Shown here one piece after another: positions 1 to 13,017 of a stretch of 64,000 nucleotides of DNA (positions are counted from its first letter, which is position 1; the number at the start of each line of letters is the position of its first letter). Made by a program: the position numbers and the translations under genes. The stretch spans positions 10,858,001 to 10,922,000 of the forward strand of contig AP031358.1 of the NCBI GenBank assembly GCA_037833965.1, read 5' to 3'. The notes beneath the pieces were generated by a model that ran no database searches, was not told where the DNA came from, and was given only the letters and a program-made list of their open reading frames with translations. The DNA comes from Marchantia polymorpha subsp. ruderalis (lineage: Eukaryota > Streptophyta > Marchantiopsida > Marchantiales > Marchantiaceae).

Positions 1-264
1 GATGTTTGAAATTGGGCGGGCATATCTTGCCATCATAAAGAAGAAGAGTTTCGGAAGACTTTCCAACACAGTGGAGCCAGTTGTGTAACCACAGTGCCTC
101 ATTGATGCATATGAGATGACACATGGCGATTTATGCAGGATGATTCAACACTCTCGAGTCAAGAAAGAAGTTCTGCAAAATGGAAATTTCTGACGCACCA
201 GAAAAACAATCTGAGGGAGACGTAAAAGATGGAATACTTTTACATACAGGAGCGCAAGAAAACA

Positions 265-3200
265 TCATCTTTGGATTTCAAAAAGATTAATTGACATAGC
301 CCCAAGCCGAGCAAGAATTTCCTCGAACATTGGACGGCCACTTGGATCTTTCAGCCAGCAGTCCTCAACCAGTTGCTTATAAGTGTGAGGACAGCTCTCC
401 GGTATTGCAGGCCTCTCTCCTCGATCAATCGCCCTCATGATCTGCGCCGATATGATATAAATACCTCAGAGAAAGGTTTTAAGCTAAAGAAGGCAAGGAT
501 TTTAAGCTGTGTTTCTTGAAACACATCTGAAGCTTAAGTTTTGCAAATATTAATTGTACATCATATGCATGGCACCGATCATTTGAAAAACACAACAAAA
601 GAACCATGGAGTAAATAAAAAAGTGTTTATTAAATCTACATGCTTATTCATGTTCTCTCACCTCATGATGTATGATGTATGCTAAGCACATGTGATGCAA
701 TTTGAAAGATATATATATGATACAAAATTTGATTATCTATATCTTACTTCAGTGACGAATTATGCTCTCTACCTGCATAGGGTGATAACCCCTGAAGGGC
801 TCTTCACGTGTAATTAGTTCCCACAAGACAACACCAAAGCTGTACACATCGGCTTTTTCGTCGTATGGAGCCGATTCTAGAACTTCAGGAGCCATCCATC
901 CCCATGTACCCACCTACACATTGTTGAAGAAGCACTTCATATTTAACAAAGAGGAAACTGATATCATTTGGCTATTTCCACAAAATAATGAGCAACAACT
1001 GTAGGTTTCTTTTAGTCGGATTCTATCGTTCAGACCAACTAAGGCACTCTAAGTGTGGTAAAAGTCCGAAGATGGAAATGATTTTCCTTTAGGGCAATAA
1101 TACGTAAAGTAACATGTTTTACCAAATTTGTTAGAACTGACGAAGAATTTAATCGCCTGATGAGGAAGACGGAACCTAAACTTCACATATTCGTGATGAG
1201 AGTGGAAGACAAAAGGAGAAAGGACAACGAATGTCAAAGACATATCAGAAGGTGATGTATGCTGATTTCCAACGGGCCATGAGAAAGACAATGGTAGATT
1301 TCAGAGAAAGAGTAACGTGGGGAGTGGAAGACTGGAATGAGGAAAGGCATTATACAAAAGGTGGATGCAAACTAAGTTTATCTAGATATGTACGAGGGAT
1401 TTATTAGTAGGCCAAAATTTATTGCAGGCAAGCAGGACACCAATATACCTGGGTGTATGCATAAGAGCTTTGTTTAGTCATCGCCAAGCCAAAGTCCGAA
1501 ACTTTGATATGCCAATCCCCATCTACTAGCAAGTTCACCGACTTCAGGTCTCTGTGAACAACGGGTGGGCTGCTCACAAGAACAGAGGTGCAAAATAGTC
1601 AAGAATGAAATCATACGGCTGGAAAAGAATTACTAGACTTTGTTGTTAACGATGTAGATAGCCATTCTAGGAGATGCAATGCCGCAGTATCATTGTAAGC
1701 GAAAAGAGGCTTCTGGACTTAGAAGTCAAGTGTACGTGTTAGACCCAGACACTTCAAAGAGGGTAAATAATCACTTGCGTGTGTGGAGATAATTCATTCC
1801 ACGAGCAGCTTCAGAAGCCCAACGCACGACTGTGGCCATATCAATGCCAATGTTGGGGTTGTGAAGTACTCCATACAAACTCCCATTTGCAGCGAATTCC
1901 ATGACAATGCATACATCTGGTGGAATAGTGCAAGCGCCCATGAATAGAATGATATTTGGGTGCCTCAGTCGTATGATCACTGCCACCTGAGGTTAAAAAG
2001 GGCGATATTATATACATTGAAGGAAATAGACACTGATGGATAAGAAGCAGAAAATAACACAAGCTCCTATAATTTCTTCCAACAGATAACTTAGGACACG
2101 GAAAATGCCAGGTTATAGGCCGTTTGTTTTCAATGCTGTGATATTACCTCATGACGAATATCCACAATTGCTTGTGTGTAGCTATCGTTATTTTGCAGCC
2201 GTTTCACAGCAACGTCTGTTCCTTGCCATGTGCCTCTCAAGACATCACCAAACGCACCCTACGCAGTGGTCATAATCTAATGTTGGATCCGCTTAGCAGT
2301 TACAGACGAGGATGTGCTTTTCATATGCTTATATAGTGAATTGATTAAGCATCAACATGAGTATCAGAATGTACCAACTTCGTCTGCTTTAATATAGTTT
2401 CTGCCTACAGCGGAGAGTGTATTGTTCTGAACGAATATAGCATTTGGTGAAATAGAGGAGCTTACAAAGTCAGAAAGGGTAGTGGGGCACTACCTGGCCT
2501 ATTTTGGGTCCCAGTTTAAGCTCACAAATTGGAATCTCCCAATCAGCTGCAAATGGTATGTCTGACAAACTTGTTTTACGACTGTGTTCGCCTACACCTT
2601 TTTCCACCTTGTGCCCACCCCAGGCTGCAGCATCGGATATGGATGTCTCCAGCTGCCAGGATGCTGGCACTTTCATTGGAGGGCCTTGTTGTACAGAACT
2701 TGATGCTTGTTCTGATACTTGTGCTTCTCTACATGTACACTGTTCCTCAACAACCGTTTCCAATTCAATTAAGGGTGGCGTTTCTACGCGAGAATATTTA
2801 GGTTGAGCTTGTAGTTCAGGTGATTGGGTTTGGGAGTGCTGCATTTCAGAGGGTGGTCCTATCGTTAGTTGGGGAGAAGGTCTTACTTCCATGGCCAGGA
2901 TAGCGGAAGGAGGAGACCCAATAAACGGATCTACTGGTCTGTTTACGGGAGATGGGCAACCCACGAGTCCAAACAGCAGAGGACTCGTTGAATCCAAATT
3001 GACAGGGCTCGAAAGGCTCTCGACATTATGTTTAGACTGCCCCGGAGCCCTCGGGGAAAAGAATTTCGGGCTGACAAGTCTTGGAAAAGGACTCCACTGA
3101 TTCTCAACTAATTGTTGGTGGAGAAACACTTCATCGTCGAAGCTACTCCATGTGCGGCCAGTTCCCCGTGTGTGCTGAGGTCTCCCTGGGCGAACGATTG

Positions 3201-6111
3201 TTCCCAACTCCAAATGGAAACTGGTCCCGAAGTTTCCAGGAGGGGGTTCTAATCGAATTTTTTTTAGTCCTGTAGACGCTGTGACCCCAGATTCTGTTGT
3301 GGCAGCAGCCGCTCTTCTAGCCTCGGCCTGGCCTGGCAACATGAAGTACTCAAAATTAGCCTTCGAAAGGTGAGTATGGCCTGTTTCATAAGAATTTCGT
3401 TTCTTGATGATATGCTAGTTAAAAGTGAGCAAAAGCATAACACATCTGGAACAGCAGAGCCTACATATCTGTTCTTCCCTCAAAGATTTGCATTGATTGA
3501 TCTGAGTGAAATATCAATGCACGTTTTGTTCACCATACTCAAATGGTCCAAGGTGTCCTTTCTGTTGCTAGAAAGATGCATACCTATGCTGGCAACTGAA
3601 ACATACCTGCAGCAAATCTTTGAATGGCAGCTGCTGCAGCAGCGCCAACACCGCCAAGCACTGGCCCGCTGACGTCTTCTCTCGGGAGGACTTTGCCTCC
3701 TGCAGGACCTTGCATGGGAACATCCATATAAGAAAGGTCCATTTCTCGAACAACAAAATCTCCTTCAACTTCGAGATATTTAGATCCCTCTACAGGAACC
3801 GATTTTGGCCTTGCACCCTCCAGCTTTGATAAAGAATCCAGTTCCGCGATATGATTTTGATGAGTACTTGCATGGTCCGGGTACATCACATGATCTGTCT
3901 TTGGCAATAATCTACAACACAACACAGCAAACGTCATGAACTGAAATTATACGACAGATCTTGGAAGATCTAGGAAGACCAGTGTTTGGGTTGATCTTCG
4001 TAGATCAACCCCAAAGCTGTCTGTACGAAAACCAGTGAACATCAGATAAACACAAGTTAAGGGTATATTCTGACTCTCTGTTAACTATGAGTTATCATGC
4101 GAGGCTAGAATATGTATCACTGATCTTCGCCTTCCTACCATGGTTTCCTCCACTACCTGGAATGGTCCTTCTTGGCCTCCTCAGAAGGATAAGGTGGATT
4201 TTGAGGTAGATTTGGAGGTGTCACATTGCAAGTAATGGCATCAATTGTTTTGGCTTGCTCGAAGAATGTCCTCAGTACTTTGTGCTGATAGCCAAATTTT
4301 GGTGCCATTTCATTCAGAGCTGTCGTCATATGTGGACCGTAATTGCGTCCTCTCCATATATTAAACTGCGATTTCAGAAGAAAGCAGCAAATATCATAAA
4401 CTAGATCCGCTTCTCTCAATACTGGAATGAGGACTGATACCACAAGCCCTATGGGATCAGTATCTCCTCCACACGTTGTAGAAAGGCCAGGTCCCAATGG
4501 TGCACTTGCAGTTCCATTTCTGGTGCCGGCATCTTTCGCTCCAAAAACAGCATACTTGTTTCTAAACAACGTGAAACCCTCTTCCAAAGTGCGTAGAATA
4601 AGATCTTGAAGAACTTGAAGACAAACTAGGGCCTCGGGTCTTAAGGGATCGGTAACCGTTTGTCCACTACAAGATGGTTGATCTTGAATAGCACCTATGT
4701 CGAGATAATAATTGTTTTCATAAGCCTGAAATCGGTGATGAAATGTTGCTTTCTCTGCAAGCATAGATGCATAAGCACAAATCAGTGGCCCATATGAGAG
4801 CGACTCTGATGCATTATCACCTGGAGTCTTGAATGTGCTCAATGTGTCAGTAAGAATGTGCAACCGGCTGTAACAAGCTGCACGACAGTCTGCAGGTCCT
4901 TGTTGCATGAGCTTGTGTATCGTGGCCAGAGCCTTCAGAGCAACAAAAGGCGAAGATTGAAGAGGACGTTTTCCAAGAATATTAAAAATCTGCAACCAAC
5001 ATCGTAATCTCAGTACATGTATATCCCCAGTTAAGCAACGAGAACCATTCTAACGTGTGCTTAACATATTAACCATGAATACACTTCTGACTGGAATGAA
5101 TATGCTGAGAGTCATCACGAACAAACGATAATTTGACTATTACAGAGTACATCAAGGTATGGATGTCTATTCTCATATTTCTTGAACTCCAGATAGAGTG
5201 CTTGACCTTCAGTCTGTTATTGATCATTGATCCTCTATTTCCATCACAATCAAAGCCACGACAAAGATACTTGTACGTACCGCAGCTCCTCCAGAACCGT
5301 TGTGTTTCCAAGATGACAGCACAAGCTTTCGTAGGTACTTGGATTTCGGGGGAACCTCAGCTTTGCTGGTTGCCTTCAAAATCAGGGTTCTGTTTTTGAA
5401 CCATTCCTTCAACCCAGAAACCCCTCCCACTCCACTGGTACCGGGAGTTGACGTGACTTCTTCCTTCAGGCACAGCGCACCGCTTGGTGACGACTCATAG
5501 TCAGACTTTTGAGCTTCAATAGCGGACTTCACTGCAGGAGACTTTGTGGTAATTGTGGTTTCTGCAGATTCTGAATAATTTGAAATTTGAGAATCACCAA
5601 AGTCATCACTAGAGCCATGTCCCTTCACAACATAACGGCTTGACTGAAAATTTGCAAACCCCTGTTCTTTTCTTGAAACAGAGCCTCCACTGTCAAAAGC
5701 TTCGAGCTTGATATACAAATCCCCGCTAAATTGTCTCCGGTGAAATCCTCCAGCTGTACTCCTCTTGCTTCTGTCCACTTCTGGCTTCTTCTGCAACGAC
5801 GTCTGACCAAAGATTCCCTTTAACTCGTCAGTCTTGACAGGCCGTTGATCAATCAAGCTTAAGCGACTGAGGCGTGAGAATTGCTCCGTGAGCGGTATGG
5901 GCCGATCGCTCAGACTCTCGCACTGATCACCGAAGCACTTAGAGGACGGTGCATGTTGCCAAGATTCTCCTTCAGCTGTGCTGGAACTAAATAAAGTTTC
6001 ACTTCTATTCATGTTAGCAACATTGCTTTCATCCTTGATGTAACGAAGTTTGCGCTTGGCACTTCTTTGTCGTCGTTTCTCAAACTCACAAGTTTCAAGG
6101 GCTGGAGGCAT
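265..6111 (-). CDS. ANTH-domain / Raf-like (TKL) protein kinase, nine exons
   Basis: Spliced minus-strand gene. Exons I derive: 6111-5281, 4989-4157, 3911-3607, 3332-2494, 2258-2148, 1986-1775, 1572-1449, 913-773, 441-265. All junctions are GT-AG with matching phase and give about 1190 aa. Residues about 240-530 form an ANTH phosphoinositide/clathrin-adaptor domain. It contains [14 protein letters not shown] (residues 246-259), matching the AP180/CALM lipid-binding pattern KAT-x6-PKxK(H/Y), then [16 protein letters not shown] Ser/Pro-rich linker follows. Residues about 925-1185 are a Raf/CTR1/EDR1-type kinase with glycine loop GQGAFG, VAVK (K955), HRDLKSVN (D1052), DFG (D1070), GTWGWMAPE and a final Arg anchor, so it should be active. 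Start ATG 6111 is the first Met after an in-frame TGA; an upstream non-coding exon is possible. Inference: phosphoinositide binding would recruit a MAPKKK-like kinase to membranes or endocytic sites. The exact subfamily is not assigned. Confidence 0.86.
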
Positions 6112-8204
6112 AACCTCAAGCTCCGGGGTTCCTGCGGCACTTTGATATACAACAAATCTGATGTTCCAAGAACGTTCCCTTTCCCATCATAGACCCGCTG
6201 TTTTGAATCATCACTTTCGTGTTTGCTTCATAACTTTTACTCACGAAGAATGAGAAAGAGGTGCGGTTGATAAACGAAACCCCACGATTGGAGGAGTGCA
6301 GCGAACTCCAAATTGAAATTCTCTTTTGTCCAGCACATTCCTTGATTCAGTTGTTCGGATCTTTCACCCGTAATAGCTATGTTGCAATCGAAACTCCAGA
6401 CAAGGAATTTTCTCCTTTCAGTTTTCATACACAGAACGCTTGCTCTTCGTACTTCATCAAAGCTGGAATTTTAATCTTCTCCTTTTTAGAAAGAGCTCCG
6501 TACGATTCGTGTGGAGATGGTCGCAAATGCTGAGTAAGACTACTACGGTACTGTACCTAGGATGCAAGTTCTATCTCGGACAAACATAAACCTCTCCACC
6601 CTTATAGACAAATTCCTGACGGGAGAAGGGCATGAACTAACAGGACTTCCATGTTGTGATCAGCCGGGGCATGAGGGCGAGGGGTGTAAATGACTCGTGT
6701 AAACCACCAACTGGGCCGACCAAGTATGCCAAAACTTCCCTCGAGGGAAGAAGCCCGGCAATACCCATGCACAATACGCGCCTTACGTCATCGCACAACA
6801 GAATGCACAGTGCCAACTGACACGAAGCCAGAGACCCTAACTACGCGGAGTGCGATCAGTCCAAAGTTCTCGGACAATTGCTTGCGTTGATAGTTCGCCT
6901 TCAGAGGACTATGAAAGCTGAATAATGCAAATTAGGACTGACAGAGCTTCCTTCTAGATCTGTAGACATGCGTGAGTAGAAAATGCAGGAACACAGCGGA
7001 CGTGCACGCACGTGATGCGAAACTTGAGGATGAGAGAGAAAAAAGCGCGAGAAGTCCTCGAGAGCAAACGACCCGACGAAGAAGAAGTAGGAGCACGTAT
7101 AACGGTTGGACAAACAGACATCCAGCGAGAGAAAGAAAGGGAGGAAGACGGGCGGGGCGAGCAGTCGGGATCCAGAATCAGGAGGCGGAGCTGAAGAGAA
7201 GAGTACATGGGATTTTGGGGATCTCCGCGGGTCGTGAACGTGAAGCAGGTGAAGACGAAGCCAGGGAAGGGTTCGACGGGAAGCGAGTGAAGGGAAGGGA
7301 GCGAAAGATCAGAGAAGGGTAGTTTCTTCTTGGCCTCTCCTCTACCACAGTAGGTCCAGGATGCGCAGTGCGCTTGGATATGATCCAAACTCTTGACCGC
7401 CGAATTGCACTACAGTAGAGTACAGTATCATACAGCAAAGTCCAGCAACAGATCCTACCCAACCTCGAGATGTCGCCGTTGATACGACATCGAGGTCTCG
7501 TACCCCAAGGATGTGGATAAAGCAGCTCGGCGGGGCGGAGCTTTTAGTACAGTACCATACTGTAGGACGACGACCCCTGACGGTCAAGAGTTCAGTATGT
7601 ACAGTATGTACTGCAGAGGTCAATCAGTTTCTGACAATTCAACCGTGACAGGAACACGTGGCTTGCAATCCGAGACGAGTCTGGTACTACTGAAAACTAC
7701 ATACCGTATCGCCAGACATTCTCTGGTAATTTCTTTTCGCATGCATCTTTGACAAGAAACTTCGCTGTAGCCCTCTTGAGCCGTCCAGCCATGCACCTCA
7801 AGCAATTCACATGTATCAGCGGCATGAGGCATCATGCGCTCCCTGTTCCTGGACACTCATGATTTTGTGAAATAACAAAAGTTTCAGCAAAAACAATGAA
7901 CGTATCTTCGGGCTGGTTTGGAAACAAATATATTTGCCTCAATCTTATTGTTATTGCAGCCAGATTATTCGGAAGACTACAGCTTATGTGGAATCTGCAG
8001 TTTGACTGTTTTGAACTGCCTTCTTTTTCAGCCCCCCCCTGACGTTTTTTTTTATTATTATTCTGTATAACCACCGGTATACTTTGTTTTTTCCGGATTC
8101 AAATCGTTGAAAAACGAGATGCGGCGAGGAGACACCAAAGTGTGGTATCGCTTTATACCGTAAGGAACTAAATAAAACTTTGGAAGGGAACATGAAGAGT
8201 TTAA
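6112..8204. other. Upstream/intergenic region of the kinase gene
   Basis: No supportable coding region. About 7020-7320 is purine-rich on the plus strand, so pyrimidine-rich on the minus strand. That composition is common in plant promoters and 5' UTRs, so it may be the leader of the minus-strand kinase gene (inference). About 7405-7610 contains several short TACAGTA/TACTGTA palindromic words with no recognised role. Confidence 0.4.
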
Positions 8205-8345
8205 ACCCCGAAAGCCAAGTCAATCACAATTGGTTGAATGTTCGAATGGTACGTAAGGCTGGATCCCAGGTTCGAGTACCCTAAGGGTTTTCACTAGACC
8301 CTGCATTATTGAGTTTGAAATAAATTATCATCATATCATAAAAAA
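8205..8345 (+). mobile_element. SINE-like tRNA-derived unit (tentative)
   Basis: The segment holds GGTTCGAGTACC near 8271, close to the pol III B box GGTTCGANTCC. TGGTTGAATG about 40 bp upstream could be a degraded A box. It ends in an AT-rich stretch and a run of eight A residues. This is the layout of a tRNA-derived SINE. I see no second copy here and no clear target-site duplication, so the call is weak. Confidence 0.3.
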
Positions 8346-11300
8346 AAGCAGAGAATGAAATTAGTTTAAGACTACGGCAAACTGTCCAAGTAACTCCGGC
8401 CGACAAGAGCTTGCCTGTGGTTGTGAATCGATGAAAGAGCTTACAAGAGAGTATCTACATCCGGTTGATGCGTCCGACAAGGCTCCAACTACCCAATGAA
8501 AATATCACTTTTGCAAATTTCCGCGAATCGGCATAGCAATCATTGGTTGTTTTTCACCAACTACAAAAAGTTTAGAATGCAATGACTTATAATGTACTTA
8601 TTCCTCTGCGAAGGGGTTATATCTTTATTGTTGTGGCCTCTTGTACTTGATTCGCATATGATTTCTTTGGCCTGTGGCAAGCTTTATTGCTTTAGGGTCC
8701 TTGTTCATTGATGAGTTCTGCTTGTCACGGTAGCCTTTTCTATTCAAATCACTAAGGATTCGTTTACTTAGGTTTTTTATAATGTCAGTCACTACAATAA
8801 TAAGCATCACTATCTATACTAAAAAAGGGTGATCTGGTATTCTTGAGTTCCCTAGTAAAATTACTTGTGTTTTTGTGACATGCTTATTTGGTGAAGTTTC
8901 ATTAAACAGCTACTACTTTTAAAGTAGAGTTTACGTCCAATGGTCCCAAATTTTTAAGCTCGGGGTCCAAAGCCGCTACATTGAACATGACCACATAATG
9001 TGTACGATGTACATGAACTTTTGCCATGTAGTGGTACTTTTAGCTAGCTGGATATGTTTATAAATGTCACATACACCAATCATAACCTAGACTGCAATTT
9101 AGACCATTTGCAAGGAACTTGCTATTGCCCAAGTTGTAATTGGTAAAGTTTGAATTAAAATTTATTGGATGGCAGTTTTGAAACTTCAAACTTTGGGAGG
9201 GAATCGTCATAGATTATAAAGCTAGCGTAAATTTCTGGATATTTTGAATTTAAAATTACTTTAATTCGACTGTGTAATATATTTAATCTATGCTTGTGAG
9301 CAGAGCTTAAAGAAAACAATATATCAATAACAAGAGATAGTATGGACACTAATTTGAAGACAAATCATTTGAATGTCTCAACAATTCTAATATCAAAAAA
9401 TAAGTGCAGATTTTTTCTCCGTATATAATCCTTAAAAAATAAAACACACAAAATATCTCCAATTTTTATCGTCCTCATTTTTCATGGATTGAATTTATTA
9501 CCAGCACACAAGTTTATAAAATACATATCATTCCAAATAAATAATTAAAACTAATTCAGTGTAATTATATAAATTGATGATGTGATATACTTGAATAATC
9601 AATAAATATTATCAAACTTGATATTATTTATCTTCAGCTAATATAATTAATACTTTAAATTTCACCACTAAAAATTTATCAAAACCTTATATTTCTTCCG
9701 TAAACTTTCTTTGTGCCCATTGACATACTCGTGATCGATCAAATCTAATATGATCTGATCAATATATATGATCAAATTTTTTGATAAATACTTGTTACTG
9801 AATTATTTTATCATTGATTTGTTGATTACTTATCATCTCATATTCATCAATTTAAGCTCAAAGTTTTTAGTTTTTTTTGATGAAATTTCCTATCATAATG
9901 ACTCAAAGATAATACTCTTATCGATGTGTGAAATCTTTTGGGAAGTTTTGATGAGAATGTGATACATTCTTCAAAATTATGAGAATTTTTTTAAAAACGT
10001 AGTTTTGTATCTAAGGAGTTTTAAATGTTTCAATTTCAAGGAAATTTTCAATATTTGAGATACATATTGCATAATCTTCTCTAAACATAAAAAAAATTGC
10101 AATTTGAGATTGAAATCTAAATTTTTTTTCACAAGAAAAAATTTATTTTAAAATAATTACATCACTATTTACATACAAATCACCTCATTTCAATAAAAAG
10201 ATGCATATAAATCTATATTTAGGTACTCAAAATTTTTATTGATGACACTAAGTTGAATAAAAACCAATATATTTTTCTCTTAACAAATCTATAAAAAAAC
10301 GGATGGATATATCAGAAAAAAATTCATTAATGTAAAAATTTAATATAAATTATTTCAAAAATTCAGAATAGTTAAAAATTGTTATTCATTTTAAATGCAT
10401 AAGCTATGATATTCTTAGATATTCTGATATCTAGATTTTCTTACCATAATAAAAATATCTGGAAACAAACTGATGCACTAATTTTTTTAAAATAATTAAA
10501 ATTCTGTTATAGTTTTTATTCATTGATAGAACATCTAGACACAAATAAAAAAGTGTTGGTTTATATAAAAATTTTGTAATACAATGAAGGCAAATTTTTT
10601 CAATTAAATCATATTTTTAAAAAGTTGTGTAGAGATTCTTATTTTGTAATTTTCAAATATCATTTGTGACGGTCAAACTGTTTGAATTATGCCAGTTTAA
10701 AATCCTTTCAATTTTAAAATTTCTCTATTCTTCTTTGAGATTTATCATAGATCATAAACAATGTATTATGTCAGGTATTTAACATCCAAAAATACCAAAC
10801 AAATTAGTCAAACGCAATCACATACATATATACAGAAATTGCACACACATTGACACAACATCAGACTTTCCTGGTTCACTTTGCAGACTAGTACATGCAA
10901 TCCAAGCTTACTAAGGAAAAATTCTAATAGTGTCATGAAAAGATTTTGTAAGCTCTATTATTTAGTTACAACTTAAACAACTTCACTACCTGAAGTCAAA
11001 ATTATCTGAGTTATCACAAGACATAAATTAACTTTCTACCTTAACTCAAATTGTGAAAAACGACATCTCAATAACCTATATAAAAATTTCACAAGATATT
11101 CTAGAGTGAAACCTAACATAGAACTATCTTTATACTAAAGATACCTAAAACTAAGTTGTAGCCAAAACAAGATAGTGAACAAATGCATATCAAATGAACA
11201 AAAATTCTAGTAAACTCTATTTAATCTCCTCATGCAAAACTTGTAAAGCAACAAATTGTATCCAAAAACTTTCAAAAGTATGATTTTGATCAATGCATAT

Positions 11301-12763
11301 CTTGATTGAATTTAACATCAATTTTGATTAGCTCAAGCTTCTTATCATAAACTTCATCCCTAATAAAGTTATACTTAATTGATATGCTTTAGTTGTTTTT
11401 TATCACTTGACCTCTACAAATCAAAATGATGATTGACAATTTTTTATTCAAATTTCATTTCATTTCAGTTATAAATTTATTAAACAATATGGTTTCATTT
11501 TCTTCTTCAAATTTATCTAGATATTCAGCTTTTGTTATGAATTAAGTTGAATAATGTGTAGACACAAATTTCCAATTTATACTTCTTTAATCAAGTGTAA
11601 AATTATTCAATTTTTAGAGTTATTCTTGTTCACATGTCGTACATAATGAACATGCATGTAGGTAAATTTTTTTTAGACTACAAGGATTTAAAATTGTTTA
11701 ATAAGTTATTAAATATAATATCATAATTATTTGTAGTTTTTAAATAATTTAGAAATATGCTTCATATGTCTTTTTTGAATTTGTCATATGTTTATTTATC
11801 ATGCAAATAGCTAGAATAATAGTAGACTTTGTGCATATCATTAAATATATGAGGCCGCTCATTGCTTTTTCATAGTAAATTGATGAAATTTTTTAATGAA
11901 ATTGATTGAACATTGAGTTATTAAAATTTAAGATAGAAAATTAAATTCTTTTTCGTATTAGATTTTATCAAACTTAAATCATAGAACGCTACACTTTGAT
12001 TGATAACTAATTATTAAAATTCTTGAACTCTTAGATATTAAAAGAATAGAAAAGATTTTTCTAATATAAAAAATACGATAAAAAAGAACTATCCATTTTT
12101 CAAACATTCATCAATTGTCTTTGATGTAATATTTAAATCATATATTTGACATCATAGTTCTTATTTTAATCAATTCATGTATTTTAGAATTAAAAAAATC
12201 TCATCACATGATATATTTGACATTCCTTACTAACCTGATTAATCTCATCATATTTCCAACACATTTTTTTATATTATTTTTAGACTTAAAACCTAAACCT
12301 TACACCCTAGATTCAAAAGGGTTTTGATACTTGTCTTTTCAAAAACTATTACCAGTCTTGAGTCATATTTAGTGTTGCATTGGATGAAGAGGATGAAAGA
12401 AATGTCATCATCATTATCTTCTATAAGTAATTAATAAAAAAATATAATTTTATTGTAAGTGATTATTTTTTTATCAAAATAATTTTTTTAATGTAATAAT
12501 GACTTAAAAAATGCAAAGAATGAGCAATACTAAAAACCATATTCTTATCCATTATTTATTTCAAATCACTTTGAAGATTAATGTCAAGATCATGAAAGTC
12601 ATCAATGTGATTTTTAATCTTTGTTGTAGGTTTTTTCATGTTGAAAAATTTGAACTAATTAGTTTCAACAAGCCATACACCTCTTTGCAATGAAATTATT
12701 GCTCAAAAGTTAAAATAATAATAATACAATCATCATATTCATCCACTTGTATGACAATCAAAG
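8346..12763. other. Very AT-rich gene-free tract, decayed transposon DNA
   Basis: No gene. Composition drops sharply to long A/T-rich stretches. The only recognisable coding remnant is a copia RNase H relic near 11.2-11.55 kb, listed separately. The tract appears to be old repeat DNA whose cytosines have largely been lost (inference). Confidence 0.5.
11190..11550 (-). pseudogene. Ty1/copia RNase H relic
   Basis: On the minus strand, short blocks in shifting frames resemble the end of copia Pol. One block reads ITKAEYLDKFEEENETI, like the usual STTEAEYIA...E.IW motif. Next comes a KQLKHI block, then IKYNFIRDEV, like KHIDIRYHFIRD, and KKLELIKID. Stops and frameshifts separate the blocks, so nothing functional remains. 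Only the order and spacing of the blocks support the call. Confidence 0.5.
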
Positions 12764-12771
12764 GTTGCAAA

Positions 12772-13009
12772 TATGTTTCGGCAAGGTAAGTTAAAAGTCA
12801 CCCAGGTAATGTATGGTCCTTTATCTTTATCTTACCTTTTACCTTACTTGCACCATTACTATTTACTTTTACTTTTACCTTTACCTAATGACAATTAACC
12901 CTATCGGATAATCAATTAAACTTTACCTTTGTTCTACCAGTAAACTTACATATAGTCTAGCCAATTTACCGGGTAATCCTAAAAGGTTCCCTTACCTTGC
13001 CAAATCCTA
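12772..13009. mobile_element. hAT-type MITE, copy 1
   Basis: A 238-bp unit is flanked by an 8-bp direct duplication GTTGCAAA (12764-12771 and 13010-13017). Ends are imperfect inverted repeats: left TATGTTTCGGCAAGG, right (reverse complement) TAGGATTTGGCAAGG. An 8-bp TSD is the hAT hallmark. The interior is rich in TTTACCTTTACC-like words and has no ORF. It shares GGCAAGGTAAG-type ends and interior style with the unit at 29863-30494. Confidence 0.7.
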
Positions 13010-13017
13010 GTTGCAAA

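Noticed and set aside
1772-1782. GC-AG intron donor in the kinase gene
   Set aside because: A normal GT donor four bases downstream (AA|GTGATT) keeps the frame and gives [15 protein letters not shown].
7405-7615. TACAGTA/TACTGTA words as a CRISPR-like or regulatory array
   Set aside because: Irregular spacing and short length; no repeat-spacer structure.
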